Positions 34,107 through 44,486 of a stretch of 64,000 nt of DNA are shown here, one piece after another (positions within the stretch are counted from its first letter, which is position 1; every line of letters begins with the position of its first letter). This stretch comes from Nocardia nova SH22a (lineage in GTDB: Bacteria > Actinomycetota > Actinomycetes > Mycobacteriales > Mycobacteriaceae): the NCBI RefSeq assembly GCF_000523235.1, contig NZ_CP006850.1:3658001-3722000 (forward strand), in the 5' to 3' direction. The translations under genes were made by a program, and so were the position numbers. The notes under the pieces are model-generated. The model worked only from the letters and a program-made list of their open reading frames with translations, was not told the DNA's origin and did no database searches.

Positions 34107-35920
34107 CCGACCGTACCTTCGCCTTCGACGATCAGCTGCCGCGCGTACCGCTGCCCGCGCTCGACGACAGTTGCGCGCGCTTCCTGGAGTGGTCGCGGCC
34201 GCTGCTGACCGAGGACGAATACGCCGCCACCGAGCGCACCGTGGCCGAGCTGCTGCGCGACGGCGGACCGGGCCGGATCCTGCACGCCGATCTGGAGCGT
34301 TTCGACCGCACGCCCGGCGTCGGCAGCTGGCTCGACGAGTTCTGGCCCTCCCGCTACCTGGGGCGGCGCGACCGGATCGCCGTCAACGCCAACTTCTTCT
34401 TCCTGTTCCGCGACGACACCGTGCTGGCGCGGTCGACCTCGGATCAGCAGGCCGAGCGCGCGGCCGGGCTCATCACCGCCGCGGTGAACTACAAGCTCCT
34501 GCTGGACAAGGAGGAGATCCCGCCGCTCGTGCAGCGCGGCGCGCACTTCTCGATGGCGCAGAACAAGTCCCTGTTCTCCGAGACCCGCATTCCGGGCGAT
34601 CCGCAGGACAGCGTCCGGGTGCCCTACAGCGACGAATGGCCCGGTCCCTCGAAGGCCCGCCACATCGTGGTCTTCCACCACGGCGCCATGTTCCGGATGG
34701 AGGTCATCGGCGCGGGCGGGGTGGCGCACGCTCCGGAGGATCTCGCCGACGGCCTGCGCGCGGTGCTCAAGGCGGCGCCCGAGCAGGTTGCGGTGGAGAC
34801 CTCGGCCGGACATCTCACCACTCTGGCGCGGGCCGAATGGGCCGGTGTCCGTGGGGAATTGGCCGCCGACGCGGGCAACGCGGCGGCGCTGGACACCATC
34901 GAGACCGCCCTGTTCTGCGTCTGCCTCGACGATGTCACGCCCGCCGACGAACTGGCGGCCTGCGACCGGCTGCTGCACGGTGACAGCGGGAACCGGTGGT
35001 TCGACAAGGCGGTCTCGCTGATCGTCTTCGCGGACGGCAGCGCCGGAATCAATGTCGAGCACTGCGGTCTGGACGGCACCACCATCCTGTCGTTCGTCGA
35101 CACCCTGCTCGAGACCTCGGTGGCCGAGCACGCGGCGAGTTCGGGTGCGGCGCCGCAGGGATTGCCCTCGGTGGAGCCGATCGAGTTCCGGCTCGACGAG
35201 CCGATGCGGGCGCGGATCGCCGCGGCGGCCGCCGACTTCGCGCGGTTCGTGGCCGACAATGCCACCACCACCGTCTCGTTCGGCAGCTTCGGCACCACGC
35301 GCGCCAAACAGCTCGGCATCTCCCCGGACGCGTTCGCGCAGTTGAGCTATCAGCTCGCCCATCAGCGCAGCAAGGGCAAACTGGGCGCGACCTACGAGTC
35401 CATCGCCACCCGGCAGTACCGCAACGGCCGCACCGAGGCGATGCGCGTCGTCACCCCGCAGCTGCTGGAATTCGTTGCCGCCATGGACGATTCGTCCGCC
35501 GACACCGCCGCTCGGGTGGCGGCGGCCCGCGCGGCGGCGACCGCGCACGTCGAGCGCGCGAAACAGTGTCAGCGCGGTGAGGCGCCCGAGCAGCATCTGT
35601 GGGAGCTGCAGTGGATCCAGCGCCGTCGCGGCGCCGAACTCGGTGTCACCGAGCCGATGCCGTTCTACGACAGCCCCGGCTGGACGATCACCCGCGACGA
35701 CTACCTGAGCACCAGCTCGGCGCCCTCGGTCAACGTCGAATACTTCGGTTTCGGCTGCACCAGCCCCACCTGTATCGGTGTGGCGTACGTGCTGCTGCCG
35801 GATCGGTGGAACCTGTATCTGGCCACCCCGGCGGCGGTGGCCGGGCAGATGGAACGCTTCGCCACCGAATTGCGCCGTGCCGTCACCGAATTGGAGGCGC
35901 TGCTCGCGTCCGAGGCGTGA
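34103..35920 (+). CDS. Carnitine/choline O-acyltransferase-family protein
   Basis: A 605-residue member of the carnitine/choline acyltransferase family, which transfers acyl groups between CoA and a hydroxylated quaternary amine. Hallmarks are IVVFHHGAMFRMEV, the catalytic His in INVEHCGLDGTT (near residue 321), NGRTEAMRVVT with the Arg that in carnitine enzymes binds the carboxylate, and the STS motif in YLSTSSAPSVNVEYFGFGC. All parts are present, so it is probably active. The retained Arg hints at a carboxylate-bearing acceptor. The GTG overlaps the methyltransferase stop. Bacterial members are rare outside Actinobacteria as far as I know. Confidence 0.9.
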   Translation: MTDRTFAFDDQLPRVPLPALDDSCARFLEWSRPLLTEDEYAATERTVAELLRDGGPGRILHADLERFDRTPGVGSWLDEFWPSRYLGRRDRIAVNANFFFLFRDDTVLARSTSDQQAERAAGLITAAVNYKLLLDKEEIPPLVQRGAHFSMAQNKSLFSETRIPGDPQDSVRVPYSDEWPGPSKARHIVVFHHGAMFRMEVIGAGGVAHAPEDLADGLRAVLKAAPEQVAVETSAGHLTTLARAEWAGVRGELAADAGNAAALDTIETALFCVCLDDVTPADELAACDRLLHGDSGNRWFDKAVSLIVFADGSAGINVEHCGLDGTTILSFVDTLLETSVAEHAASSGAAPQGLPSVEPIEFRLDEPMRARIAAAAADFARFVADNATTTVSFGSFGTTRAKQLGISPDAFAQLSYQLAHQRSKGKLGATYESIATRQYRNGRTEAMRVVTPQLLEFVAAMDDSSADTAARVAAARAAATAHVERAKQCQRGEAPEQHLWELQWIQRRRGAELGVTEPMPFYDSPGWTITRDDYLSTSSAPSVNVEYFGFGCTSPTCIGVAYVLLPDRWNLYLATPAAVAGQMERFATELRRAVTELEALLASEA

Positions 35921-35997
35921 TCCGGTGGCGCGCCGCGGTGCCTCGTGCGCCGCGGCGCGCCACCGGTCGCGCGATCCCGGTTGCTACTCTCGGCCGG

Positions 35998-36564
35998 GTG
36001 ACCGGCCCGGCCGTACCTCGAATCACCTGGCGTCCGCTGACTCCGGACGACTTCGCACTCCTGGGTGCATGGCTCGCCGCACCCCATGTGCGGCGCTGGT
36101 GGAATCACGAATCCGATCCGCAATCGATCGACCGCGATTTCGGGCCGACCGCCCGCGGTGAGGTCCTCGCCGAGGATCTGCTCGTCAGTGCCGACGGCGA
36201 TCCGGTGGGGCTGGTGCAACGGATCCGCTGGGGTGATTGGCCGGACTACCTCGATGAGGTGCGGCCGCTGGCCGAGGTGCCGGCCGAGGCGATATCCCTG
36301 GACTATCTGATCGGCGACCCCGGCCGGGTGGGCCGGGGGCTCGGCTCCGCCGTGCTGCGGGCGATGCTCGCCGCCACCTGGATCGATCGCCCCTCGGCTC
36401 CGGCCGTGGTGATTCCGGTCGCGGCCGCCAACTCGGCATCCTGGCGAGCCCTCGAGAAGGCCGGAATGCGCCGGGTGTCGGCAGGACTGCTGCCGCCGGA
36501 CAATCCGATCGACGACGGCTGGCACTACCTGTATCGCCTCGATCGTCCGAGCCCCGGCGAGTGA
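35998..36564 (+). CDS. GNAT acetyltransferase
   Basis: A 188-residue GNAT-fold N-acyltransferase of the type annotated as aminoglycoside 6'-N-acetyltransferase or MbtK/IucB-like. Visible features are [13 protein letters not shown], the substrate-side block [42 protein letters not shown] (acetyl-CoA pyrophosphate loop, GRVGRGLG) and the late [16 protein letters not shown] block. Substrate unknown; antibiotic modification cannot be inferred. The GTG at 35998 is chosen by domain fit. Confidence 0.82.
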   Translation: MTGPAVPRITWRPLTPDDFALLGAWLAAPHVRRWWNHESDPQSIDRDFGPTARGEVLAEDLLVSADGDPVGLVQRIRWGDWPDYLDEVRPLAEVPAEAISLDYLIGDPGRVGRGLGSAVLRAMLAATWIDRPSAPAVVIPVAAANSASWRALEKAGMRRVSAGLLPPDNPIDDGWHYLYRLDRPSPGE

Positions 36565-36650
36565 GTCCGCGCACATCGGCGGGCGATACCCCGACCGGCC
36601 GCGATAACCGATTGCGGGACATATGCGGTCGTCTGAAAGAATGGCGTCCC

Positions 36651-36914
36651 GTGAAGACTTTCGAATCCCTGTTCGCCGAGCTGCAGGATCGTGCGGCCAA
36701 CCGTCCGGAAGGTTCCGCAACCGTCGCGGCATTGGACGCCGGGGTGCATGCGCAGGGCAAGAAGGTGATCGAAGAGGCCGGTGAGGTGTGGATCGCGGCC
36801 GAATACGAGACCGACGACCAGCTCGCCGAGGAGATCTCCCAGCTTCTCTACTGGGTCCAGGTGCTGATGGTGGGCCGCGGACTGAAGCTCGAGGATGTGT
36901 ACCGACATCTGTGA
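36651..36914 (+). CDS. hisE: Phosphoribosyl-ATP pyrophosphatase
   Basis: An 87-residue all-alpha NTP pyrophosphohydrolase carrying out the second step of histidine synthesis (PR-ATP to PR-AMP). [28 protein letters not shown] and [18 protein letters not shown] hold the metal-binding Glu residues; [21 protein letters not shown] completes the fold. The GTG at 36651 (VKTFESL) fits family length. hisG follows 57 bases downstream, as in mycobacteria. Confidence 0.95.
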   Translation: MKTFESLFAELQDRAANRPEGSATVAALDAGVHAQGKKVIEEAGEVWIAAEYETDDQLAEEISQLLYWVQVLMVGRGLKLEDVYRHL

Positions 36915-36971
36915 CAGGTATGTCGCCTGACACTCCTCGCTCGTCACTCTCGTCCCGAAAGGACACCACCC

Positions 36972-37823
36972 ATGCTCCGCGTCGCAGTCCCCAACAAAGG
37001 CTCGCTGTCGGAATCGGCCGTCGAAATCCTCACCGAGGCCGGGTATCGCAAACGCACCGATTCGCGCGACCTGTCGGTGATCGACAACGCAAACCAGGTC
37101 GAGTTCTACTTCCTGCGCCCCAAGGACATCGCGATCTACGTCGGGTCCGGGCGGCTGGACCTCGGCATCACCGGTCGTGATCTGGCCCTCGATTCGGGTG
37201 CGCCGGTGCAGGAACGCCTGAGCCTGGGCTTCGGCCGCTCCACCTTCCGCTACGCCGCGCCCGCCGGATCCGAGTGGAAGGTCGACGACCTCTACGACAA
37301 GCGGATCGCCACCAGCTACCCCAACCTCGTGCTGCGGGACCTGCAGCGCCGGGGAATCGAGGCCGAGGTGATCCGCCTCGACGGTGCGGTGGAGATCTCG
37401 ATCCAGCTCGGAGTCGCCGACGCCATCGCCGACGTGGTCGGCTCCGGCCGCACCCTGCGCCAGCACGACCTGGTGGCCTTCGGTGAGTCGCTGTGCGATT
37501 CGGAAGCGGTGCTGATCGAGGCCACCGGCGCCGATCAGCACGACAAGGCCCGCAATCAGTTCGTCGCCCGGGTCCAGGGCGTGGTCTTCGCCCAGCAGTA
37601 TCTGATGCTGGACTACGACTGCCCCAAGGAACTGCTCGAACGCGCCGCCGCGATCACCCCGGGCCTGGAATCGCCGACGGTGTCGCCGCTGGCGGATCCG
37701 GCGTGGGTCGCCGTGCGGGCGCTGGTCCCGCGCGGTCAGGGCAACGACCTCATGGACCAGCTGGCCGACCTGGGCGCCAAGGCGATTCTGGCCACCGATA
37801 TCCGGTCCTGCCGCTCGTTCTGA
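36972..37823 (+). CDS. hisG: ATP phosphoribosyltransferase
   Basis: A 283-residue long-form HisG, which condenses ATP and PRPP as the first committed step of histidine synthesis. The catalytic domains ([62 protein letters not shown], the PRPP loop) are followed by the C-terminal regulatory domain ([20 protein letters not shown] onward) that binds histidine for feedback inhibition. No hisZ is needed for this form. It is in a pair with hisE. Confidence 0.97.
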   Translation: MLRVAVPNKGSLSESAVEILTEAGYRKRTDSRDLSVIDNANQVEFYFLRPKDIAIYVGSGRLDLGITGRDLALDSGAPVQERLSLGFGRSTFRYAAPAGSEWKVDDLYDKRIATSYPNLVLRDLQRRGIEAEVIRLDGAVEISIQLGVADAIADVVGSGRTLRQHDLVAFGESLCDSEAVLIEATGADQHDKARNQFVARVQGVVFAQQYLMLDYDCPKELLERAAAITPGLESPTVSPLADPAWVAVRALVPRGQGNDLMDQLADLGAKAILATDIRSCRSF

Positions 37824-37828
37824 ACCGG

Positions 37829-38692
37829 TCAGGGCTCCGGGACGGTCCCGGCCGCATCGGCGGGCCATCCCGGATACGGCGGCGGCGTGCCGCCGAAGGC
37901 CGGGCACAGCGGCCGGTAGTCGCAGAATCGGCACATCCACCCCGGGCGGGGCGGGAAATCACCGTCGCGCCCGGCGGTGGTGATCGCCGACCAGAGCGCC
38001 GACACGATGCGCTCGAACCGGTCGAGCTCGTCGGGCTCGGGGGCGTAGGTGAGGATCTCACCGTCGCGCAGGTAGACCAGCCGCAGCTGGGCCGGTGTCA
38101 CCCCGCGGGTGCGGTAGACGATCAGCGCGTAGAACTTCAGCTGGAACAGTGCGCGGTGTTCGGCATCGGGCGCCGGGACGCGGCCGGTCTTGTAGTCGAC
38201 CACCCGCAACCGGCCGTCCGGCGCGACGTCGATCCGGTCGATGTAACCGCGCAGCGGGGAGCCGTCGGCGAGGCGGACCTCCACCAGCGATTCGCAGGAT
38301 TCCGGATCGAATCCGGTGGGATTCTCGAGCCGGTAGTAGCCCCGCACCAGCCGGTCCACCTCGTCCAGAAACGGTGGGAGACCGCCCTGTTCGAGCACCG
38401 CCTCGACCTCGGGGCGATCTTTCAGCAAACGCTGCCAGGCGGGTTCGACCAGTGCCGCCGCGCGGGCGGGAACACGTTCGCCGCTGGGTAACCCGTAGAG
38501 CGATTCCAGCACCGCGTGCACGACGGTTCCGCGGACCGCGTCGCGGCCGGGAATTTCCGGAATCCGGTCGATCGCGCGTAATCGGTATTTCAGCGGGCAC
38601 TGCCGGAAATCCATTGCCCGCGAGGGCGACAACGCCGGACCGCTGGAAACGGCCGGTAATTCGGGCGGGGTCGCCGTCGGTGGTGCGGACAT
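37829..38692 (-). CDS. RecB-like PD-(D/E)XK nuclease, Fe-S type
   Basis: A 287-residue nuclease of the RecB/Cas4 type, in the position of mycobacterial Rv2119. The catalytic core is GYIDRIDVAPDGRLRVVDYKTGRVP with Asp and the DYKTG Lys. Four cysteines in the AddB/Cas4 arrangement, one in DFRQCPLKYR near the start and three in WMCRFCDYRPLC near the end, suggest a 4Fe-4S cluster. Likely a single-strand exonuclease in repair. The ATG at 38692 is chosen by domain fit. It is convergent with hisG and divergent from trmI. Confidence 0.88.
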   Translation of the reverse strand: MSAPPTATPPELPAVSSGPALSPSRAMDFRQCPLKYRLRAIDRIPEIPGRDAVRGTVVHAVLESLYGLPSGERVPARAAALVEPAWQRLLKDRPEVEAVLEQGGLPPFLDEVDRLVRGYYRLENPTGFDPESCESLVEVRLADGSPLRGYIDRIDVAPDGRLRVVDYKTGRVPAPDAEHRALFQLKFYALIVYRTRGVTPAQLRLVYLRDGEILTYAPEPDELDRFERIVSALWSAITTAGRDGDFPPRPGWMCRFCDYRPLCPAFGGTPPPYPGWPADAAGTVPEP

Positions 38693-38754
38693 ACCTGGCA
38701 GGCTATCCGCGGGTACCGACACATTCCGCGCTGCGATACCGCCCGCGGAAATGA

Positions 38755-39612
<858 letters not shown>

Positions 39613-39650
39613 GGCACCGAGTGCGGTCGTCTCGCCGCACCTTCGTGACA

Positions 39651-39683
39651 CGGCCCCGGCCCGCTGCGAGCGGGCCGGGGCCG
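39651..39683. terminator. Bidirectional hairpin terminator after trmI
   Basis: A 15-bp perfect GC-rich stem, CGGCCCCGGCCCGCT with its complement, and a 3-base loop lie between the convergent trmI and lipoprotein genes. There is no T tract, as is common in Actinobacteria. Confidence 0.8.
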
Positions 39684-39704
39684 GTGTCGTGCGATCGGAC
39701 TCGA

Positions 39705-40295
39705 TCAGGGCTGGCAGGGCGCCATGCCCATGGCCAGGATCTGACAGGCCGAGGCGTCGGAGAGCTGCCAGCCGGTCGCGGAGTGCTGCCAGGTCATCGG
39801 CATCGGCCCGGCCGGGCCGTGCGGCGAGGTGATGGTGACCTGACCGGTGGCTTGATCGCCCTCGGTCTTGATGTCGGCCACGGTGAAGGTGATCGTGCCG
39901 TAGTTGGCCAGGCCCTTGGTCATGGTGTCGATGTTGGCGGTGCGCTTGTCGCCGTCGACCACCAGTTTCGCCTTGTCGGCGGCCGGTTTCGCGGGATCGA
40001 CGAAGCCGTTGAGGGTGGCCTGCAGTTCCTCCGCCGTGGGCGCGGCGACGGCAGCGGCGCTGGTCGCGGCGGCGGCCGAGGTTGCCGAGGTGGTGCTCGC
40101 CGGTGTCGCGTCATCGGAATTGTCGGACCCGCATGCTGTGATGGCGGTAACGGCGAGTGCCGCGAAAGCGGTAGCCGTGGCAAGACGGAAGCCGCGGCGG
40201 CGCGCACCGGAAACACCGGCGACCGGGCTGGCGTTGCTCCTGGAGCGGATGCTGCCACTGTCGGGAGCAGCGCTGCGGCGGGTAGGAAGGAGCAT
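39705..40295 (-). CDS. LppK/MTB12-like lipoprotein
   Basis: A 196-residue lipoprotein. After a basic N-terminus and a hydrophobic stretch (ATAFAALAVTAIT) comes the lipobox AITAC, then a Ser/Ala/Thr-rich linker. The mature domain (LQATLNGFVDPAKPAADKAKLVVDG; GQVTITSPHGPAGPMPMTWQHSATGWQLSD) fits the MTB12-like family of unknown function, and the position matches Rv2116 (lppK). Two Cys residues near the C-terminus (ASACQI, APCQP) may pair. An iron-box-like site lies about 50 bases upstream. Confidence 0.82.
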   Translation of the reverse strand: MLLPTRRSAAPDSGSIRSRSNASPVAGVSGARRRGFRLATATAFAALAVTAITACGSDNSDDATPASTTSATSAAAATSAAAVAAPTAEELQATLNGFVDPAKPAADKAKLVVDGDKRTANIDTMTKGLANYGTITFTVADIKTEGDQATGQVTITSPHGPAGPMPMTWQHSATGWQLSDASACQILAMGMAPCQP

Positions 40296-40343
40296 CGGCT
40301 AGACCTTTCGGTTCGGTCCGGCGAATTACTCGCCGAATGCAGG

Positions 40344-40362
40344 TTAGGGCAGGCTAACATGG
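40344..40362 (-). promoter_or_regulatory. Iron-box-like site upstream of LppK-like gene
   Basis: TTAGGGCAGGCTAACATGG matches the IdeR/DtxR consensus at 14 of 19 positions by eye. It lies about 50 bases upstream of the lipoprotein start on the minus strand and about 115 bases from the mpa start on the plus strand. Which gene it serves, if any, is open. Confidence 0.45.
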
Positions 40363-40476
40363 TTGCCCGGGCCGGTAGACCGCAGCTGAGATGTGATCAC
40401 GACGAAACCATGTCGGACAGCGAGAACGGTTCGCGCCCGGTAGCGTTGATAGACCGGGACTGGGAGGAGCAGCATC

Positions 40477-42237
40477 ATGAGCCCCATCGAGAATTCGGAT
40501 TCGGCGGCCTGGAGAGAACTCGAGGCAGTACGCGCCGAGGCGGCTGCACTCCGTAGGCAACTCGCCGACTCGCCGGATCGTTCAAGGGAATTGGAAGCTC
40601 GTATCGATTCGCTGACGATTCGCAACACCAAACTGATGGACACCCTCAAAGAGGCCCGTCAGCAACTGGTGGCGCTGCGTGAGGAGGTCGATCGGCTGGG
40701 CCAGCCGCCCAGCGGCTACGGCGTGCTGATCGGCGTGTACGACGACCAGACGGTCGACGTGTTCACCTCCGGACGCAAGATGCGCCTGACGTGTTCGCCG
40801 AATATCGACACCACCGAACTGCACTACGGGCAGACCGTGCGTCTGAACGAGGCGTTGACGGTGGTCGAGGCGAGCGCCTTCGACCAGACCGGTGAGATCG
40901 GCACCCTGCGCGAGGTCCTCGACGACGGCCGCCGCGCGCTGGTGGTCGGCCACGCCGACGAGGAGCGGGTGGTGTGGCTGTCGGGCCCGCTGACCGCGCT
41001 GGTCGACGCGGACGATGTCGAGGATCCGGACCAGCCCACCCGCCGGCTGCGGCCCGGTGATTCGCTGCTGGTCGACACCAAGGCCGGATTCGCCTTCGAA
41101 CGCATCCCCAAGGCCGAGGTCGAGGATCTGGTGCTCGAAGAGGTGCCGGATGTCGGCTACGAGGACATCGGCGGTCTGGGCCGGCAGATCGAGCAGATCC
41201 GCGACGCGGTCGAACTGCCCTTCCTGCACAAGGACCTGTTCCGCGAGTACGCGCTGCGCCCGCCCAAGGGTGTGCTGCTCTACGGCCCGCCGGGCTGCGG
41301 TAAGACGCTGATCGCCAAGGCCGTGGCGAATTCACTGGCCAAGAAGATCGCCGAGGCCCGCGGTGAGGACGCCAAGGAGGCGAAGTCCTTCTTCCTCAAC
41401 ATCAAGGGTCCCGAACTGCTCAACAAGTTCGTCGGTGAGACCGAGCGTCACATCCGCATCATCTTCCAGCGGGCTCGTGAGAAGGCCTCGGAAGGCACTC
41501 CGGTGATCGTGTTCTTCGATGAGATGGACTCGATCTTCCGCACCCGCGGATCCGGTGTGTCCTCGGATGTGGAGACCACGGTCGTGCCGCAGCTGCTGTC
41601 GGAGATCGACGGTGTCGAGGGCCTCGAGAACGTCATCGTGATCGGCGCCTCCAACCGTGAGGACATGATCGACCCGGCGATTCTGCGTCCCGGCCGCCTC
41701 GATGTGAAGATCAAGATCGAGCGTCCGGATGCCGAAGCGGCACAGGACATCTTCTCCAAGTACCTCACCGAGGGCCTGCCGCTGCACTCCGACGATCTGG
41801 CCGAATTCGCCGGCGATCACGCCAAGTGCGTGAAGGCGATGATCGAGCGGGTCGTGGACCGGATGTACGCGGAGAGCGAGGACAACCGCTTCCTGGAGGT
41901 CACCTACGCCAACGGTGACAAGGAGGTCCTGTACTTCAAGGACTTCAACTCCGGCGCCATGATCCAGAACATCGTGGACCGGTCCAAGAAGTACGCGATC
42001 AAGTCGGTGCTCGAAACCGGCAGCCCGGGTCTGCGGATACAGCACCTGTTCGACTCGATCGTCGACGAGTTCTCCGAGAACGAGGATCTGCCCAACACCA
42101 CCAATCCGGATGACTGGGCACGTATTTCGGGTAAGAAGGGCGAACGGATCGTCTACATCCGGACGCTGGTTACCGGTAAGAACGCCTCGGCCAGCCGGGC
42201 GATCGACACCGAGTCCAATACGGGTCAGTACCTCTAG
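40477..42237 (+). CDS. mpa: Proteasomal ATPase Mpa/ARC
   Basis: A 586-residue AAA+ unfoldase that binds Pup through its coiled coil and feeds tagged proteins to the 20S proteasome. In order: an N-terminal coiled coil (about 10-75), tandem OB domains (about 80-230), the AAA module with Walker A GPPGCGKT (about 270-277) and [14 protein letters not shown] as Walker B, and the C-terminal tail ending QYL, the proteasome-docking motif. The ATG follows GGGAGGAG. A hairpin terminator follows. It is separated here from dop by about 8 kb of other genes. Confidence 0.97.
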   Translation: MSPIENSDSAAWRELEAVRAEAAALRRQLADSPDRSRELEARIDSLTIRNTKLMDTLKEARQQLVALREEVDRLGQPPSGYGVLIGVYDDQTVDVFTSGRKMRLTCSPNIDTTELHYGQTVRLNEALTVVEASAFDQTGEIGTLREVLDDGRRALVVGHADEERVVWLSGPLTALVDADDVEDPDQPTRRLRPGDSLLVDTKAGFAFERIPKAEVEDLVLEEVPDVGYEDIGGLGRQIEQIRDAVELPFLHKDLFREYALRPPKGVLLYGPPGCGKTLIAKAVANSLAKKIAEARGEDAKEAKSFFLNIKGPELLNKFVGETERHIRIIFQRAREKASEGTPVIVFFDEMDSIFRTRGSGVSSDVETTVVPQLLSEIDGVEGLENVIVIGASNREDMIDPAILRPGRLDVKIKIERPDAEAAQDIFSKYLTEGLPLHSDDLAEFAGDHAKCVKAMIERVVDRMYAESEDNRFLEVTYANGDKEVLYFKDFNSGAMIQNIVDRSKKYAIKSVLETGSPGLRIQHLFDSIVDEFSENEDLPNTTNPDDWARISGKKGERIVYIRTLVTGKNASASRAIDTESNTGQYL

Positions 42238-42270
42238 GAAACTTCCAGCACTACCGCCCTCTCGACACAC

Positions 42271-42303
42271 GAAGGCCGCGCCCGCATCGCGAGCGCGGCC
42301 TTC
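42271..42303. terminator. Hairpin terminator after mpa
   Basis: An 11-bp stem GAAGGCCGCGC with complement GCGCGGCCTTC and an 11-base loop lie between convergent mpa and the secreted isomerase gene. It could serve both strands. Confidence 0.7.
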
Positions 42304-42316
42304 GCCGTATCCGGTG

Positions 42317-43036
42317 TCAGCGCCGGGCAGTGGTCACCGAGCCGAGCACGATATCGGTGGCCGGTGCGCCGTCGCCGGATCCGTCCTTGGTACCACCCGC
42401 GGCGATGTTCTGCAGCACATCCATTCCGGCGGTGATGCGGCCGAACGGGGTGTAGTTGGGCGGCAACTTGCTGTCGGAGTAGACCAGGAAGAACTGGCTG
42501 CCGTTGGTGTTCGGCCCGGCGTTGGCCATCGCGAGGGTCCCGGCCGGATAGGTGGCTCCGGCCAGGTTCTCGTCGGGGAAGGTGTAGCCCGGACCGCCGG
42601 TGCCGGTCGCGGTGGGATCGCCGCACTGCAGGACGAAGATGCCCTCGGTGGTGAGGCGGTGGCAGCGGGTGTTGTCGAAGTACTGCTGACCGGCTAGGAA
42701 GGCGAACGAGTTCACCGTCTGCGGTGCGCGGGCCGCCTCCAGGGACGCGGTGATCGTGCCGCAGTTGGTCTGCAGCGTCGCGTCGTAACCGGCGTTCGGA
42801 TCGATCGTCATCGGCGGCGGGGCGGGCCACTGCTTGTCGCCGGGCTTCGCGTCACCGGGGGTCATGCACCCGGGCGCCTGGGTGTGGACGGGGACCGGAG
42901 TCGCGGCGGCGACCCCGCCCGACAGCAAGGCGATCGCCGTACCCGCCGCCGCCAGCACACTGCGCACCGCCGTTCTGCGCGATCGGGGGGAGGAGTGGTC
43001 GAGATCGGACTTCGGGAAAGGCGAATCGCTGTGCAC
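42317..43036 (-). CDS. Secreted cyclophilin-type peptidyl-prolyl isomerase
   Basis: A 239-residue exported cyclophilin. A membrane/signal segment (VRSVLAAAGTAIALLSGGVAAATPVP) precedes the isomerase domain, which shows VNSFAFLAGQQYFDNTRCHRLTTEGIFVLQCGDPTATGTGGPGYTFPDE and AMANAGPNTNGSQFFLVYSDSKLPPNYTPFGRI. The usual catalytic Arg/Phe region reads RCHRLT...FVLQCGD, with a Cys pair typical of actinobacterial secreted forms. Likely helps proteins fold outside the membrane. The GTG at 43036 follows GGAGG. Confidence 0.87.
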   Translation of the reverse strand: MHSDSPFPKSDLDHSSPRSRRTAVRSVLAAAGTAIALLSGGVAAATPVPVHTQAPGCMTPGDAKPGDKQWPAPPPMTIDPNAGYDATLQTNCGTITASLEAARAPQTVNSFAFLAGQQYFDNTRCHRLTTEGIFVLQCGDPTATGTGGPGYTFPDENLAGATYPAGTLAMANAGPNTNGSQFFLVYSDSKLPPNYTPFGRITAGMDVLQNIAAGGTKDGSGDGAPATDIVLGSVTTARR

Positions 43037-43195
43037 CGGGCAGGGCCTCCGACATTCGTATCGTTGGTTCGGGTTCGATCGCCGGCCGGCGGGATCCACT
43101 CCGCCCGGGCCGCGATGCCCGGCATCATCGCACGCCGGGGCGAGTGACGCATGTGAATGGGACATGCGGGGCCCGGCGCTGCTAACGTCGCGGAT

Positions 43196-43876
43196 ATGCA
43201 GGTGGTGTTGCGGCACAATCCGTCGTCCACGGTGGCGCGGTGCATTCTGGCCGGCGGCGAGCCGCTGCGCGCGGAAACCGGTGCGCTGGTGGCTCATTCG
43301 GCGGGTGTCAGCCTGGCCTCCAAGGCCGAGGGCGGATTCCTGGCCGGCCTCAAGCGCTCGGTGCTGGCCGGGGAATCGTTCTTCGTCTCCACCTTCACCG
43401 CCCCGCCGCAGGGCGGCTGGGTGGATGTGGCGCCCGCACTTCCGGGCGACATGCTGGCGCTGACGATCGCCCCGGATCGCCCCTTCTTCATCAGCCGCGG
43501 CAGCTGGGTCGCCAATTCCCATGGCGTGCAGGTGGAAGCGAAATGGGGCGGTTTCGCGAATCTGTTCGGCGGTGAGGGCGGGTTCGGTCTGCGCGCCCAC
43601 GGCCAGGGCGAGGTCGTGGTGGGCGTCTTCGGCGCCATCGACGTGATCGATCTGGCGCCGGGCGAATCGGTGACCATCGACTGCGGTCACGTGGTGGCCT
43701 ACGACCTGGCGATGAAATTCGGTATCCGCCGGGCGGTTTCGGGCCGTTCGCTGCAGTCGTTCACCTCCGGTGAGGGGCTGGTCTTCGACTTCTCCGGTCC
43801 CGGGCGGGTACTGCTGCAGACGCGTAATCCGGGCGCCTTCGCGGCGTGGGCGGGCGCGGCCACCTCCTCGGGCTAG
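43196..43876 (+). CDS. AIM24/TIGR00266-family protein
   Basis: A 226-residue all-beta protein of the AIM24 (TIGR00266) family, whose molecular role in bacteria is not established. Typical blocks are LRAETGALVAHSAGVSLASK, LKRSVLAGESFFVSTFTAPP, DRPFFISRGSWVANSHGVQVE and GSAIDVIDL-like VVGVFGAIDVIDLAPGES. The ATG at 43196 (MQVVLRHNP) is chosen by domain start; there is a possible longer start at 43157 without support. Confidence 0.85.
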   Translation: MQVVLRHNPSSTVARCILAGGEPLRAETGALVAHSAGVSLASKAEGGFLAGLKRSVLAGESFFVSTFTAPPQGGWVDVAPALPGDMLALTIAPDRPFFISRGSWVANSHGVQVEAKWGGFANLFGGEGGFGLRAHGQGEVVVGVFGAIDVIDLAPGESVTIDCGHVVAYDLAMKFGIRRAVSGRSLQSFTSGEGLVFDFSGPGRVLLQTRNPGAFAAWAGAATSSG

Positions 43877-43883
43877 CGCGGCG

Positions 43884-44396
43884 TCAGTGGTCGCGCAGCA
43901 GCCGGTCGACGAGCAGGCGGGTGTCGGGGACGAACGGCCAGGACGGATCGGCGAGCCGTTCCCGCAGCCGGGCGTCGGTCCACCACCAGCCCTCGGCGAT
44001 CTCCTCCGGCTGATGGCGGATCGGACCGTCGCTGCGCACCTCGTAGGCGAACAGATGACATCGCATCGGACGGCCCGCCCACCGACCGTCCCACGAGGTG
44101 CGGGCCACCGGCCGCGGATCGGAGGCGTCGATACCGAGCTCCTCGGCGAGTTCGCGCACGGCGGCCCGCGCGGGATCCTCCCCGGGGCCCAGCACGCCAC
44201 CGGCGAGGCAGTCGTGCATGCCCGCGAACACCGCCTTGGTGTCGGTCCGCCGGTGCACATAGACGCGGCGGCCGTCCAGCGATCGCACCAGCACACCGGC
44301 GCTGGCGTGCCAGCGGCCCTCGGCGTAGACCCGCGAGCGTTCGGCGCTGCCGATCTCGTTGCCGAGACCGTCGTAGACGGCGATGATCTCACCCAT
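43884..44396 (-). CDS. NUDIX hydrolase
   Basis: A 170-residue NUDIX enzyme. The Nudix box GGVLGPGEDPARAAVRELAEELGI fits GX5EX7REUXEEXGU completely. The N-terminal part (IIAVYDGLGNEIGSAERSRVYAEGRWHASAGVLVR) and overall plan recall the isopentenyl-diphosphate isomerase-like NUDIX group such as YfcD. Substrate unknown. It ends 7 bases from the convergent AIM24 gene and is divergent from pxpA. Confidence 0.9.
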   Translation of the reverse strand: MGEIIAVYDGLGNEIGSAERSRVYAEGRWHASAGVLVRSLDGRRVYVHRRTDTKAVFAGMHDCLAGGVLGPGEDPARAAVRELAEELGIDASDPRPVARTSWDGRWAGRPMRCHLFAYEVRSDGPIRHQPEEIAEGWWWTDARLRERLADPSWPFVPDTRLLVDRLLRDH

Positions 44397-44486
44397 GGCC
44401 GCAGCCTATGCGGTCACGGCCGGTGCCAGGACGCCGCCGGGGGACGATGATGGTGGAGACAACCGTGAGACAAGAGGTGATGGCGC

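Noticed and set aside
35599..35997. N-terminal extension of the GNAT acetyltransferase
   Set aside because: The extension overlaps the acyltransferase gene out of frame; the GNAT domain starts right after the GTG at 35998.
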